Assembly: GCA_026988315.1 (NCBI GenBank)
Contig: JALSLJ010000073.1
Location: forward strand, 1 to 45,422
Direction of reading: 5' to 3'
Source: Sulfurimonas sp.
GTDB taxonomy: Bacteria; Campylobacterota; Campylobacteria; Campylobacterales; Sulfurimonadaceae
Length of the DNA: 45,422 nt
A program made the translations under genes and the position numbers. This document shows, in pieces, positions 17,153 to 26,944 of this stretch (positions are counted from its first letter, which is position 1; each line of letters opens with the position of its first letter). Under the pieces are notes generated by a model that was not told where the DNA came from, ran no database searches, and saw nothing but the letters and a program-made list of their open reading frames with translations.

Positions 17153-19866
17153 ACAAAACAATAAAATTATTTTTGTCTGTAGCACTCTACAGCTTCTCTT
17201 TAGTATATGGAGCAGACTATATGCCTTACTCTGCTTTTACTGGTAAGACTGTGGTTCCAAACGATGAGGACTATTATAAATACAAAGAAGAGAATGTTGA
17301 GATTATCTATACAAAAGATAATATACCATTTGCTAGGCATACGGCAAGTATTGGCTCCCCTCTGCATAGAGATTATGAGAAATTTTTCAAATGGGAACTT
17401 GATGAAACACTCTATGTAGGTCTTATCTCTGGATGTAACCAAATAGCAAACGGTTTTTCAACTCAGTGGACAAATAATAGGCAGATAAACTATATGGGTG
17501 GCGCTCAAAAGATTGACTATTTCTCTTCTACATCTTGGCTTAACACTTTACTTTATCATGAAACAGCTCATAATTATCAGCATAATATTAAGGGCAATGT
17601 TATCTCAAGAGTTTTGCACTCAGTTTTTGGCAATGGGGAGTTTCTTTTTCCACTCCCTTACATTGTCGTGCCAAATATAATGGAAAACTCTTTTATGCTT
17701 GAGGGAAATGCTGTGTTGCATGAGTCATGGCATGGAAATGGAGGACGGCTTTATAGCGGTAGATTTAAGATTCAAACTATACTCCAAGCGATGGCTGGAA
17801 ATATAACACCAAGCGAAGTGTATAACACTAAGCTTGCTTTTCCATATGGGGAGATAGTTTACATCCAAGGTGGCTTTTATAACCTTTATATGGCTGAGAA
17901 ATATGGGATAGAAAACCTTAATAAATATTTTAAATACTTCTCAAAAAACATCTGGTGGCCACAATATACAAACGATAGTATGCGCTTAGCTGTAGGTGTT
18001 GATTTTGAAACATCTCTAAGAGAATTTGCAAAAGAGTATGCAAAGATGGGTGAAAATATCACTCTTGCTATAGGTGAAAAAATAGCATCTTCACAATTTT
18101 TTTACCCCTTAGGGGAAGATAATAATAGTATATTTTTTATCATAAATGAGAGCGGTGTTGCAAAACCAGAGTTAGTGGTATATGACAAAAATAGTTCGGA
18201 TGTTACAAAAACTGCAGAGAGCTACTTAGGTGGTAAAGTTTTAAAAGTTGATGGTGAGTATTTTACACAAGTGAGTCACAACATTAGCCCGACAAAGATA
18301 TACCAAGGAGTTTTTGACAAAGAAGCTTTTATAAAAAAAGGGAGTGAGTCCAAAATAGTTCAAGCCTACCTTAGTAGTGGTGAGGCTGTATATTTTGATG
18401 CTTTACGCTCATTTTCTCAGGCACAACTTTATGTTGGAGAGAAGTTTTATGCACAGGTGAATTCCTCCGTAATTGTAGATAAAGGTGATAATCTTTACTA
18501 TTTTTCTCAAAAGGGGAAAACACGAACGCTTTATAAAAATAAAACGCCACTTTTTTCATATGAGGGATTTTATGGAATGCCTAGCGATGTTGACTCAAAG
18601 GGAAATATTTACTTTGTAGCAAATTCAGAGAATGGCTCAACATTGTATAGGTTTGATGGTGAGAAAGTTAGCCGTGCATACTCTGCTGATAATATCATAG
18701 AAGCAAGACTCATTAATGATGAAGAGGTATTACTTGCATGTATAAGTGAGAAAGATTACTATTATGTAAAAAATAAGCTTGAAAATATAGCTGGCATCCC
18801 ATATGAGACAAAACTGTTTTTTGAAGATAAAGAGTATTATGGGGAGTATAAAGAGGCTAGAAATGCACAATACAATTATGCACATGTCGATTTATCAGAT
18901 CCCTACTATTCCCTTTTTGATATGCACCATAGTGGCTCTGAACTTTTTTTAGGAATGAGTAGCGTAAATGGTGTGACTGGCTCATTAAACATAAAATTTG
19001 GTGACCCACTCTCTCAAAATGCACTCTCAATTTTTGCCAATAAAGATGAACTCAACACTACTATTGGAGGATTAAGTTATACAAATTCAGTATATCTTCT
19101 TGAGTATTCCTTATCTGGATATAGAGTGCTTGCTAGTGATGAAGAAAATTCAAGAAAATACGCAACAGTGATAAGTGCCAATTTGCCATTATATACAGCA
19201 GGCTATTACGCGGTTAATGTAGGTGTTAGTTATTATCAGGATTACAATGAGTATGTAAGAGATCCCTTAAGTATAAAGTTGAGCCTATCAAAGGCAGAAC
19301 TTTACGGTTTTAGTATGTACTATAATAATATGGATTACTTAAGCATTTATGCTTCAAGTATTGATGAAAATATGATTTACGGTGCAAATTATACTTTTAA
19401 GCGTGATATAGCCAAAGAGTTTTATCTAGGATTGGATCTAAAGTATTCAAAATTTGATGGCGATATAAAAGATTGGTACAATGGTGTTAAGCTCACTAAT
19501 CTCTCTTTTACATCCGATAATGACCCTACAACAATCTATATTCCAAGTTTAGATAACTCATATTACTTTATAACTGCGGGTTTTGCAGAAATTAATGTTG
19601 CAAAAGTTTTTAATATCTCAAGCTATTGGTTTACCTTTCCAATCTCCCTGCAAAGAGAGTCTGTGTATGCAAAATATAGATACTATGACCTTAAGTATTT
19701 TGACAATAAAAAATATAATTTTAACGAGATGACTCTGGGTTTAACGCTTGCTACGGTTATGTTGAATAATCTTGAGATACCATTGAGTATTGAGTATATT
19801 TACAACGATGCTGATTTTATAAAAGAGGAAAATAATTTTAAGTTTACCTTAGGGGCTAGTTTTTAA
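17149..19866 (+). CDS. Secreted HExxH metallopeptidase-like protein with propeller and outer-membrane barrel regions
   Basis: A 905-residue protein I cannot name. A signal peptide (to about residue 22, ending VYG-AD) is followed by a peptidase-like region with HETAH at 137-141 (HExxH zinc motif) and Glu185 in FMLEGNAVLHE, the arrangement of gluzincin 'MA-like' peptidases. Residues about 320-560 show short repeated strands (YYFSQKGKTRTLYK, IYFVANSENGSTLYRFDG) typical of a beta-propeller. From about 590 the sequence alternates aromatic and polar residues with Gly turns and ends in Phe (FTLGASF), as outer-membrane beta-barrels do. The ATG at 17149 overlaps the hemD stop. The start at 17125 in frame would add eight residues and spoil the signal peptide. 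Function is unknown; surface proteolysis is an inference. Confidence 0.6.
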   Translation: MNKTIKLFLSVALYSFSLVYGADYMPYSAFTGKTVVPNDEDYYKYKEENVEIIYTKDNIPFARHTASIGSPLHRDYEKFFKWELDETLYVGLISGCNQIANGFSTQWTNNRQINYMGGAQKIDYFSSTSWLNTLLYHETAHNYQHNIKGNVISRVLHSVFGNGEFLFPLPYIVVPNIMENSFMLEGNAVLHESWHGNGGRLYSGRFKIQTILQAMAGNITPSEVYNTKLAFPYGEIVYIQGGFYNLYMAEKYGIENLNKYFKYFSKNIWWPQYTNDSMRLAVGVDFETSLREFAKEYAKMGENITLAIGEKIASSQFFYPLGEDNNSIFFIINESGVAKPELVVYDKNSSDVTKTAESYLGGKVLKVDGEYFTQVSHNISPTKIYQGVFDKEAFIKKGSESKIVQAYLSSGEAVYFDALRSFSQAQLYVGEKFYAQVNSSVIVDKGDNLYYFSQKGKTRTLYKNKTPLFSYEGFYGMPSDVDSKGNIYFVANSENGSTLYRFDGEKVSRAYSADNIIEARLINDEEVLLACISEKDYYYVKNKLENIAGIPYETKLFFEDKEYYGEYKEARNAQYNYAHVDLSDPYYSLFDMHHSGSELFLGMSSVNGVTGSLNIKFGDPLSQNALSIFANKDELNTTIGGLSYTNSVYLLEYSLSGYRVLASDEENSRKYATVISANLPLYTAGYYAVNVGVSYYQDYNEYVRDPLSIKLSLSKAELYGFSMYYNNMDYLSIYASSIDENMIYGANYTFKRDIAKEFYLGLDLKYSKFDGDIKDWYNGVKLTNLSFTSDNDPTTIYIPSLDNSYYFITAGFAEINVAKVFNISSYWFTFPISLQRESVYAKYRYYDLKYFDNKKYNFNEMTLGLTLATVMLNNLEIPLSIEYIYNDADFIKEENNFKFTLGASF

Positions 19867-19909
19867 GTTTTTGTTGTCTTTTCTAAAATTAAATCAAGTA
19901 TCATTTTTG

Positions 19910-19915
19910 TATAAT
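19910..19915 (+). promoter_or_regulatory. -10 box of the 6S RNA gene
   Basis: TATAAT lies nine bases before the first paired base of the predicted 6S RNA (19924). No consensus -35 is visible. It is 44 bases after the preceding stop codon. Confidence 0.6.
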
Positions 19916-19923
19916 ACATTTAT

Positions 19924-20122
19924 ATAGTCTGAGTGGTTCGATACACGCAATAATGAGGGTTCTACATTTTCAACTTGCGAACTAGTAGGGCTTTTGTGTG
20001 TAGTGCTTTCGTTTGAGGTATGTTAACTCTGCCGAGGAAAATGCCACCGTTATAAAGTTCTCTCTTCGCCCAAATTAGGCTTTTTAGAACCAAGCCAAAT
20101 GCGAGACGGCTACTCGGGCTAT
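19924..20122 (+). ncRNA. ssrS: 6S RNA
   Basis: This non-coding stretch folds as one long interrupted rod of about 199 bases, the 6S RNA shape that mimics an open promoter and sequesters sigma-70 RNA polymerase in stationary phase. The ends pair over 15 positions (19924-19938 with 20108-20122, with several G-U pairs). Further in, CGCA at 19946-19949 pairs with TGCG at 20100-20103, and GGTTCTA at 19958-19964 pairs with TAGAACC at 20085-20091. The position just upstream of purD matches what I recall for 6S RNA in Helicobacter pylori. It has its own -10 box and a strong terminator. It contains no good reading frame. A covariance model search would settle the call and the exact ends. Confidence 0.75.
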
Positions 20123-20135
20123 TGTAATTTTTAAG

Positions 20136-20176
20136 AGTTGAGTCAAAATATTGAGGTATTTTGACTCAACTTTTTT
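20136..20176 (+). terminator. Rho-independent terminator between 6S RNA and purD
   Basis: Perfect 15-base arms (AGTTGAGTCAAAATA and its complement) with a six-base loop TTGAGG, followed by a run of six T from 20171. It is the strongest terminator in the window. It ends only about 20 bases before the purD start codon. Confidence 0.9.
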
Positions 20177-20195
20177 ATCATTTGGAGATATATAT

Positions 20196-21461
20196 ATGAA
20201 AATTTTAATTTTAGGCAGTGGTGGTAGAGAATACTCTATCGGTCGTGCTATTGCAAACGAAGAGCAAGAGCATGAACTGTTTTATATGCCAGGAAATGGT
20301 GCTACTTCCTCTTTGGGTACTAACATCAATATTACAGATTATAATGCACTTGCAACTTGGGCGCAAGAGAAGGAGATAGATTTAACAATTGTTGGTCCCG
20401 AGGGTCCTTTAGTTGATGGTGTTGTTGATATTTTTAAAGCGAATGGTCTTACTATTTTTGGACCATCTCAAGCTGCTGCGCAACTTGAGGGCTCAAAAGT
20501 TTATATGAAAAACTTTCTTGCAAAGTATAACATTCCAACTGCTCGTTATATTGAGACAGCATCTATAGAGGAAGCTTTTAAATTTACAGATACATTAACT
20601 GCCCCTATAGTCGTTAAGGCAGATGGACTTTGTGGTGGGAAGGGTGTAATTATTGCACAAAACCATGATGAAGCCAAAGTTGCAATTAGCGAGATGCTAA
20701 GTGGAAAAAGTTTTGGAGACGCTGGGCTAAAAGTGATTGTGGAAGAGTTTCTTGATGGTTATGAGCTTTCTATGTTTGCTGTTTGTGATGGAGATGATTA
20801 CATCTTGCTTCAAGCTGCGCAAGACCATAAAAGACTGCTAGATAATGATGAGGGACCAAATACAGGCGGCATGGGTGCTTATGCTCCAACCCCTTTGGTT
20901 GATGAACTTTTATACCAAAAAGTGAAAGATAGAGTGATTTGCCCTACATTAGAGGGGATGAAAAAAGAGGGTGCACCATTTGAAGGGGTACTTTTTATAG
21001 GTATTATGGTTGTTAATGGTGAACCAATTACTTTAGAGTTTAATGTCCGTTTTGGAGATCCTGAGTGTGAGATTCTTATGCCACTTATGACATCAAGTGT
21101 GTCAGATATGTTTTACAAAGCATCGACAAATAAACTCAGTGAAATCAAAGTTGAATTTTCATCTCAATATGCCGTTGGTGTTGTGATGGCGAGTGAGAAT
21201 TATCCATATAAAAGTTCAACTCCAGCGGAGATTATCTTAGATGATGTTCACCATGAAATTATAGAAAAATATACTCATATATCTTATGCAGGTGTGAGTG
21301 AAGAAGAGGGTGTGCTGTATGCTGATGGTGGTAGAGTTTTAGTTTGTGTGGGCTTAGGTGACACCATCAAAGAAGCAAGAGACAGAGCCTACTTAAGATG
21401 TGGTCAAGTTCATTTTGCAGGCAAAAAATTTAGAACAGACATAGCATATCAGGCACTTTAG
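20196..21461 (+). CDS. purD: Phosphoribosylamine-glycine ligase (GAR synthetase)
   Basis: PurD joins glycine to phosphoribosylamine with ATP, the second step of de novo purine synthesis. The 421-residue protein is an ATP-grasp enzyme: N-terminal fold [36 protein letters not shown]-binding [43 protein letters not shown], and metal-binding [15 protein letters not shown]. The start at 20196 has GGAG at 20184-20187, seven to eight bases upstream. Upstream in-frame codons back to 20151 lie inside the terminator stem and are not a credible start. There is no room for a promoter between the terminator and the gene, so expression may depend on readthrough or on a promoter inside the 6S gene. The next gene follows within three bases. 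Confidence 0.97.
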   Translation: MKILILGSGGREYSIGRAIANEEQEHELFYMPGNGATSSLGTNINITDYNALATWAQEKEIDLTIVGPEGPLVDGVVDIFKANGLTIFGPSQAAAQLEGSKVYMKNFLAKYNIPTARYIETASIEEAFKFTDTLTAPIVVKADGLCGGKGVIIAQNHDEAKVAISEMLSGKSFGDAGLKVIVEEFLDGYELSMFAVCDGDDYILLQAAQDHKRLLDNDEGPNTGGMGAYAPTPLVDELLYQKVKDRVICPTLEGMKKEGAPFEGVLFIGIMVVNGEPITLEFNVRFGDPECEILMPLMTSSVSDMFYKASTNKLSEIKVEFSSQYAVGVVMASENYPYKSSTPAEIILDDVHHEIIEKYTHISYAGVSEEEGVLYADGGRVLVCVGLGDTIKEARDRAYLRCGQVHFAGKKFRTDIAYQAL

Positions 21462-21463
21462 TC

Positions 21464-21913
21464 GTGAATGAAAATATAGAAAATATTTTACACCGTGAGG
21501 GGATAGCATTAGCACCAATTAAAAAAAGAGCTATGGCATTTTTTATAGATGAACTGCTTCTCTCTTTTTTACTAATTTTTGCATTATGGGATTCTTTTAG
21601 TTCTGCTGAGACAATGGAAGAGATGATAAATATCACAAATATATTTGCTTTAGAGTATATGGCTATGAAAATCTTTTATCAAGCTTTTTTTACTATGCAG
21701 TATGGTGGAAGCATAGGGAAGCTTATCATGAAGATAAGGGTTATAGAGATTAAAACACTTCAAAATCCAAATGTTATAGTTGCTCTTAACCGTGGAATAT
21801 TTAGAGTGATAAGTGAGATGCTTTTTTATCTCGGATTTTTATGGGGAATGCTAGACCCTGCTCGCCAGTCATGGCATGATAAAACAGCAAGAACCTTAGT
21901 TGTAAATGCGTAA
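21464..21913 (+). CDS. RDD family membrane protein
   Basis: A 149-residue inner-membrane protein of the RDD family, named for conserved Arg-Asp-Asp residues. Here the pattern is PIKKRAMAFFIDELLLS, with Arg and Asp in the first helix, a second helix near 60-75 followed by GGSIGKLIMKIRV, and a third near 110-130 (ISEMLFYLGFLWGM) followed by DPARQSWHDKTARTLVV, the usual C-terminal motif. The start is GTG two bases after the purD stop. The gene overlaps the lptD start by eight bases. The same position before lptD is usual in this phylum. Function is unknown; some relatives have been linked to ion exchange. Confidence 0.85.
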   Translation: MNENIENILHREGIALAPIKKRAMAFFIDELLLSFLLIFALWDSFSSAETMEEMINITNIFALEYMAMKIFYQAFFTMQYGGSIGKLIMKIRVIEIKTLQNPNVIVALNRGIFRVISEMLFYLGFLWGMLDPARQSWHDKTARTLVVNA

Positions 21914-24077
21914 ACTCCTCTTTTTTTTACTTTTATCTGCATCTCTTGTGCAGGCTGCAGATAAGGTGGAAATCTATGCAAGTTCCCTAGAAACTCAAGA
22001 TGGTTTAGTGTATGCTGATGGAGAGGTGGTTGTTGTTTATAAAGAGTATTATTTAAACGCTTCAAGAGCCATTTATAATAAAGAGAGTGGAATTTTAGAG
22101 CTTTTTGATAATATTCGTGCTACTCATGGACTTGATTATAAGATCTTAGGTGATTATGCACGATTAAATATTGCAGAAAAAGAGAGGCTTTTTCAACCGT
22201 TTTTTATGCTTGAGAAAAACTCAAAAGTTTGGGTGAGTGCTCAGGAAGGGTGTGCGAAAGATACTTTTATCGAGATTGAATCTGGTATAATGAGTGGATG
22301 TAACCCCAATAATCCACTTTGGAAAATGGAATTTACATCATCAGATTACAACACAGACACAAAATGGTTAAACCTTTATAATACAAGAATATATATTTAT
22401 GATATTCCAGTTTTTTATACACCATATTTTGGCTATTCTCTTGACAATACAAGAAGAACTGGTCTTTTAGTACCCTCTGTAGGTATCTCAGATAAAGAGG
22501 GTTTTTATTATGAGCAATCTCTTTATATCGCTGAGCACAATTGGTGGGATTTAGAGATAAAACCTCAAACAAGAACTAATCGAGGTTCTGGTTTTTACTC
22601 AACTTTGAGATTTCTTGACTCTAAAATTTCAAGAGGGGAGTTGACTGTTGGTTATTTTAAAGAAAAGCAAAAGTATTTTCTTGAAGAGGGGTTAATTAAT
22701 GATACCCATTATGGATATAATTTTAAATATAACAACGGCAATTTTTTAAATCAGTGGTTTAATTTTGATTTAACTGGTCAATCAGCTTTATATGTAGATG
22801 TAAACAATATGAATGATGTTGATTATATTAATTTATCTACAAATGATACAACTAAAAAAACTACTTCCACGCAGATTCTTTCGAGAGCTAATCTTTTTTA
22901 TAATACAGACAATGATTATATTGGGGCATATTTTAAATACTATAAAGATTTACTCAAAGAGAGCAATGAAAAAACATTACAAAAACTTCCAACCTTTCAG
23001 TATCATTATTATTTAGATTCATTGTTTAAAGATAAGTTTTTGTATAATCTTGATATCCAAAGCAACAACATCCATAGGCTGGTTGGCAAGAGAGTAGTTC
23101 AAACCGATGTTAATGTACCACTAACTTTACAAACTTCACTTTTTGATGAGTATATAAACTTCTCATACACGGCTCAATTTTATGCACAACATTCTCTTTT
23201 TGGTGGAGAGGAGGAATACAGTAGTACTGATGAGTATGAAAATGGTATTTTTGCAAGACAATATAATATATTTCAAGCATCTTCACAGCTCACAAAAGCA
23301 TACGAAAACTATACTCATGTAACAGGCTTTGGCTTAAGATATACGGCTGGTGGAAATGAATACAAAGATGGTTTTTACGAATATAACCAAAATTTTTGTT
23401 CCGATGTGCTTAATAAAAATGATTCAAGGTGTGAATTTTATAATGTAACTAATGTTGATAATGAGTTGCAAGTTGAGTTTTCACAGTATATTTTTGATAT
23501 AAGTTCACAACAAAAGGTTTATCATAGATTAGCACAAATTATTAGCTATGAAGATGCTAAAAGTGATGCTGGTGAGTTGGAAAATGAATTGGACTATCAG
23601 ATTACAAAGAGCATTAGCTATTATAATAACATGTTTTATAATTATAATGAAGAGTCCTTTTCTAAGATTTTTAATAAACTTTCATATATTGCTAATGGCT
23701 TTAATATCTCCCTCTCCCATCTATATAAAGATACATTTTTAAAAGAAACAGATACTTATTCACCTTATACAAGCTATGTCACATCTAGTGCAGTATATAC
23801 TTATGATGAGCATTATTCTTATAAGATGAAATTTGATTATGACTTGGAAACTAGTTTGAAAAAAAGGGCAGAAATTGGATTCTTATATAGAAAAAGGTGT
23901 TGGGACTTTGGGCTTAGATATGTTGAAAACAACAGACCTGCATTGACGCAAAGCAACTCTTTATCTGTGTATGACAGGTATCTGTATATCACAATTGTGC
24001 TCAAACCATTGATGTCATCTCAAGGCCCAACAAAAGATACTGCCCTGAGACTTCCTGATGTATTAAAAGGATCATAA
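21906..24077 (+). CDS. lptD: LPS assembly protein LptD (OstA/Imp)
   Basis: LptD is the outer-membrane barrel of the LPS export bridge and places lipopolysaccharide in the outer leaflet. The 723-residue protein has a signal peptide (KLLFFLLLSASLVQA, cleaved near residue 18), an N-terminal OstA-type jellyroll (about 20-140: DGLVYADGEVVVVYKEYYLNASRAIYN), the linker IYIYDIPVFYTPYFGYSLDNTRRTGLLVPS in short typical segments, and a long beta-barrel. Cysteines occur at the end of the jellyroll (GCAKD, SGCNPNNP) and in the barrel (FCSDV, SRCEF), which could form the disulfides known from the family. It overlaps the RDD gene. BamD (674) is needed for barrels of this kind, and the LptM-like lipoprotein at 11827 may help. 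Confidence 0.93.
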   Translation: MRKLLFFLLLSASLVQAADKVEIYASSLETQDGLVYADGEVVVVYKEYYLNASRAIYNKESGILELFDNIRATHGLDYKILGDYARLNIAEKERLFQPFFMLEKNSKVWVSAQEGCAKDTFIEIESGIMSGCNPNNPLWKMEFTSSDYNTDTKWLNLYNTRIYIYDIPVFYTPYFGYSLDNTRRTGLLVPSVGISDKEGFYYEQSLYIAEHNWWDLEIKPQTRTNRGSGFYSTLRFLDSKISRGELTVGYFKEKQKYFLEEGLINDTHYGYNFKYNNGNFLNQWFNFDLTGQSALYVDVNNMNDVDYINLSTNDTTKKTTSTQILSRANLFYNTDNDYIGAYFKYYKDLLKESNEKTLQKLPTFQYHYYLDSLFKDKFLYNLDIQSNNIHRLVGKRVVQTDVNVPLTLQTSLFDEYINFSYTAQFYAQHSLFGGEEEYSSTDEYENGIFARQYNIFQASSQLTKAYENYTHVTGFGLRYTAGGNEYKDGFYEYNQNFCSDVLNKNDSRCEFYNVTNVDNELQVEFSQYIFDISSQQKVYHRLAQIISYEDAKSDAGELENELDYQITKSISYYNNMFYNYNEESFSKIFNKLSYIANGFNISLSHLYKDTFLKETDTYSPYTSYVTSSAVYTYDEHYSYKMKFDYDLETSLKKRAEIGFLYRKRCWDFGLRYVENNRPALTQSNSLSVYDRYLYITIVLKPLMSSQGPTKDTALRLPDVLKGS

Positions 24078-24080
24078 GAA

Positions 24081-24731
24081 ATGAAAAAATATAAACACAT
24101 ATTGAAAAATCACCTTGATGCAGCTAATAAACTCAAAGATGTTATACCTATGACAAAGCTTAAAGAGGAGTCATGGAAGATAGTTGCAGTATCAAAAAGT
24201 GGACTTGAAGTTGGATCTCTTATACGAGGAACGCTGCCAAATAAGCTGGACTTTTTATTTTCTCAGGCAATATATGCACCAAACAATGTTGAGTGTGAAA
24301 TTGCAAGAGTAAGCGAGAATGAAGAGATAGTTATTAATGAAAAACTTGTTAGTTCTTTTGAAATTAAATATGATTATATTTATGGAGAAGCACATAGAAA
24401 ACATGAAGAGAAGATTTTAAGCGCTATCTATAAGTATAGAAAAGGGAGACATTTTGCCTCTATGAAAAATGAGGTAGTGCTACTTGTGGATGATGGAAGT
24501 GAAACAGGTATGAAGTTTATGACTGCATTGAAGACCATTTTAGTAATGAAACCAAAGGCTGTATATATAGCAGTACCAGTTTTACCAAGTGATATTTTAG
24601 AGCTACTAGAGCCGTTTGCAGATGAGGTGTTTTTTCTTTATGATATAGATGATTATGTTGAAACATCTCTTTATTATGAAGATTTAGCTATTATAGACGA
24701 TGAAACAATAGAAAAATTATTAGGAGAGTAG
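24081..24731 (+). CDS. Phosphoribosyltransferase-domain protein
   Basis: A 216-residue protein of the type I phosphoribosyltransferase fold. The PRPP-binding loop is visible as EVVLLVDDGSETGMKFMTAL, close to the canonical VVLVDDGIATG form, and KIVAVSKSGLEVGSLI near residue 35 fits the pyrophosphate-loop strand of these enzymes. It lies between lptD and pnp in a same-strand run with gaps of one to three bases, a position I recall as conserved in the phylum. The natural base substrate cannot be read from the sequence, so no symbol is given. It could also be a catalytically inactive regulator, since PRT-fold proteins sometimes are. Confidence 0.75.
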   Translation: MKKYKHILKNHLDAANKLKDVIPMTKLKEESWKIVAVSKSGLEVGSLIRGTLPNKLDFLFSQAIYAPNNVECEIARVSENEEIVINEKLVSSFEIKYDYIYGEAHRKHEEKILSAIYKYRKGRHFASMKNEVVLLVDDGSETGMKFMTALKTILVMKPKAVYIAVPVLPSDILELLEPFADEVFFLYDIDDYVETSLYYEDLAIIDDETIEKLLGE

Positions 24732-24732
24732 A

Positions 24733-26892
24733 TTGAATTACGATGTTAAATTAGAATTAGAAAATAGAGTTGAAGAGTATTCATTTGGAGATGTGGCAAA
24801 ACAAGCGAATGGCTCAGCGTGGATAAAATCAGGTAAAAGTGTTATTTTAGCGACTGTTGTTATAGATGAGACAGAGATAGTCAAAGATGATTTTTTACCT
24901 CTCACTGTTCAGTATATTGAAAAAACATATGCGGCTGGAAAAATTCCAGGTGGATTTTTTAAGCGCGAAACAAAGCCAAGTGATTTTGAGACACTCACAT
25001 CTCGTATAGTTGACCGCTCCTTGCGTCCACTTTTTCCAGAAGGTTTTGGACATCCGACACAAATAACGATTATGGTGTTTAGTGCAGATAGTGAATCAGA
25101 TTTACAAGTGTTAGCATTAAATGCTGCATCTGCTGCACTATATACCTCAGATATTGATATTAATACTTCTGTATCTGCTGTAAGAACGGCAAAGATTGAT
25201 GGAAAATTAGTTATAAATCCAAGCCTAAGTCAATTAAAAAATTCTACACTAGATTTATATCTTTCAGGAACTAAAGATGATTTGCTAATGATAGAGATGC
25301 GTTCATTTGGCAGTCAAGAGCTGGAAGTGATGATGGATCCTATGCTAGATCCGACACTCAGTACAACTGCAATATCTACTCATGTATCTAATGCGATAAG
25401 TGAAGATGAGTTAATCGAAATTTTTAAAAAAACTCAAGAAGTTCTTTTTGCAAGCAATAGTGCGTATGAAGATGCTTTTGCATCTCAAAAGAAAGAGACT
25501 GTCGCTATCGACTGTAAGGCTCATGTAATCAATGAAGAGATGGTTGCCTATGTTAGAGATAAGCATCTTGAAGATATTCAATCAGCTATGAAACAGATGG
25601 CAAAATCTGAACGCTCTACTGCTTTGAGACAACTTAGAAAAAAGATACTTGAGTCTAAAGAGGACTGGGTAGAGATAGAGCTAAAAGATGCGATAGAGAG
25701 TGTTAAAAAAGCACAGGTAAGAGCTCAGATACTACAAGAGAGAGTCCGTGCCGATGGCAGAACTTTAACGGAGATAAGACCAATCTCCATTAGTACAAAT
25801 GTGCTTCCAAATGCACATGCATCATGTTTGTTTACTCGTGGTCAAACACAGGCGCTTGTAGTTCTTACAATGGGTGGACCAAAAGATGCGCAGATGTTTG
25901 AGAGCTTAACAGATGGTGGCACTCAAAATGAAAACTTTATGGTTCACTATAACTTCCCTGGATTTAGTGTAGGTGAAGCTTCCCCTGTGATGGGAACAAA
26001 AAGAAGAGAATTAGGGCATGGTAATTTAGCAAAAAGAGCATTAGAGCCTATCACTAACTTAGATGGCCAAACAGTTCGTTTGGTTTCTGAGATTTTAGAG
26101 TCAAACGGTTCTTCATCGATGGCTACTGTATGTGGTGGTTATATGGCACTTTGTGCAGCAGATATTGATACTAGTGATGTTGTAGCTGGAATCGCTATGG
26201 GTATGGTGAGTGATGGCGACAATTACGCAATCCTTTCAGATATTATGGGACTTGAAGACCATGATGGAGATATGGACTTTAAAGTTACTGGTTCAAAAGA
26301 TGGCATCACTGCCATGCAGATGGATATTAAGTTAGGTGGAATAAGTCTCAATGTGCTTAAAGAGGCACTGTATCAGGCAAAAGAGGGGAGAAGTCATATT
26401 ATTGATATTATGATCAAAGCCCAAGAGAAAATAGAGTTTAATGATGGTGTCCTTCCAAGTACAGACCTCTTCCATATAGATCCGAGTTTTATTGGTGAGA
26501 TAATTGGTCAAGCAGGAAAAACCATTCGTGAAATAATTGAGAAGTTTGAAGTAGCAATTGATATAGATAAAAAAGATGGAAAAGTAAAAATCACCGGTAA
26601 AAATAAAACAGGTGTATCTGGAGCGAGAGAACATATTCATTCCATCGTAAATACACCAAAAGTTGAAAAAATGAAGTATGAAATCGGTGATAAGCATGAG
26701 GGAACTGTTAAAAAAATAGTTGATTTCGGAGCATTTATAGAGCTTCCAGATGGAACTGATGGACTTTTACATATCTCTAAAATATCTGATAAACGAGTTG
26801 AAAAAGTAAGTGATGTTTTAAGTGAAGGTGATAAAATCACAGTAGAGATTTTAGAATTTAAAGGGAATAAAATTAGTTTAGGTCGTGCCTAA
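24733..26892 (+). CDS. pnp: Polynucleotide phosphorylase
   Basis: PNPase degrades RNA from the 3' end with phosphate, as part of RNA turnover. The 719-residue protein has two RNase PH-like domains around a helical linker, then KH (about 570-630, PSFIGEIIGQAGKTIREII) and S1 (about 645-715, KHEGTVKKIVDFGAFIELPDG) RNA-binding domains, all complete. Motifs such as ADGRTLTEIRPIS, FTRGQTQALVV and MVHYNFPGFSVGE are typical. The start is TTG at 24733, with GGAG at 24723-24726 and no better ATG nearby; the protein then begins YDVKLELENRVEEYSFG as expected. It ends the purD-to-pnp run. Confidence 0.97.
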   Translation: MNYDVKLELENRVEEYSFGDVAKQANGSAWIKSGKSVILATVVIDETEIVKDDFLPLTVQYIEKTYAAGKIPGGFFKRETKPSDFETLTSRIVDRSLRPLFPEGFGHPTQITIMVFSADSESDLQVLALNAASAALYTSDIDINTSVSAVRTAKIDGKLVINPSLSQLKNSTLDLYLSGTKDDLLMIEMRSFGSQELEVMMDPMLDPTLSTTAISTHVSNAISEDELIEIFKKTQEVLFASNSAYEDAFASQKKETVAIDCKAHVINEEMVAYVRDKHLEDIQSAMKQMAKSERSTALRQLRKKILESKEDWVEIELKDAIESVKKAQVRAQILQERVRADGRTLTEIRPISISTNVLPNAHASCLFTRGQTQALVVLTMGGPKDAQMFESLTDGGTQNENFMVHYNFPGFSVGEASPVMGTKRRELGHGNLAKRALEPITNLDGQTVRLVSEILESNGSSSMATVCGGYMALCAADIDTSDVVAGIAMGMVSDGDNYAILSDIMGLEDHDGDMDFKVTGSKDGITAMQMDIKLGGISLNVLKEALYQAKEGRSHIIDIMIKAQEKIEFNDGVLPSTDLFHIDPSFIGEIIGQAGKTIREIIEKFEVAIDIDKKDGKVKITGKNKTGVSGAREHIHSIVNTPKVEKMKYEIGDKHEGTVKKIVDFGAFIELPDGTDGLLHISKISDKRVEKVSDVLSEGDKITVEILEFKGNKISLGRA

Positions 26893-26906
26893 ATTTCAGT
26901 TTTTTA

Positions 26907-26939
26907 TTTTCCCTTCTCTATTCTTAAGTCAAGGGAAAA
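26907..26939 (+). terminator. Weak hairpin after pnp
   Basis: TTTTCCCTT and AAGGGAAAA can pair over nine bases with a 15-base loop, in the 143-base gap between convergent pnp and the nitroreductase gene. The T-rich run lies before the stem rather than after it, so a terminator role is uncertain. Confidence 0.35.
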
Positions 26940-26944
26940 CTATG

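Noticed and set aside
20151-20195. In-frame upstream extension of purD from a TTG at 20151
   Set aside because: It would be translated from inside the terminator stem; the ATG at 20196 has a good GGAG and the normal PurD N-terminus.
26332-26697. Minus-strand open frame of 121 codons inside pnp
   Set aside because: Antisense shadow of the KH-domain region of pnp.
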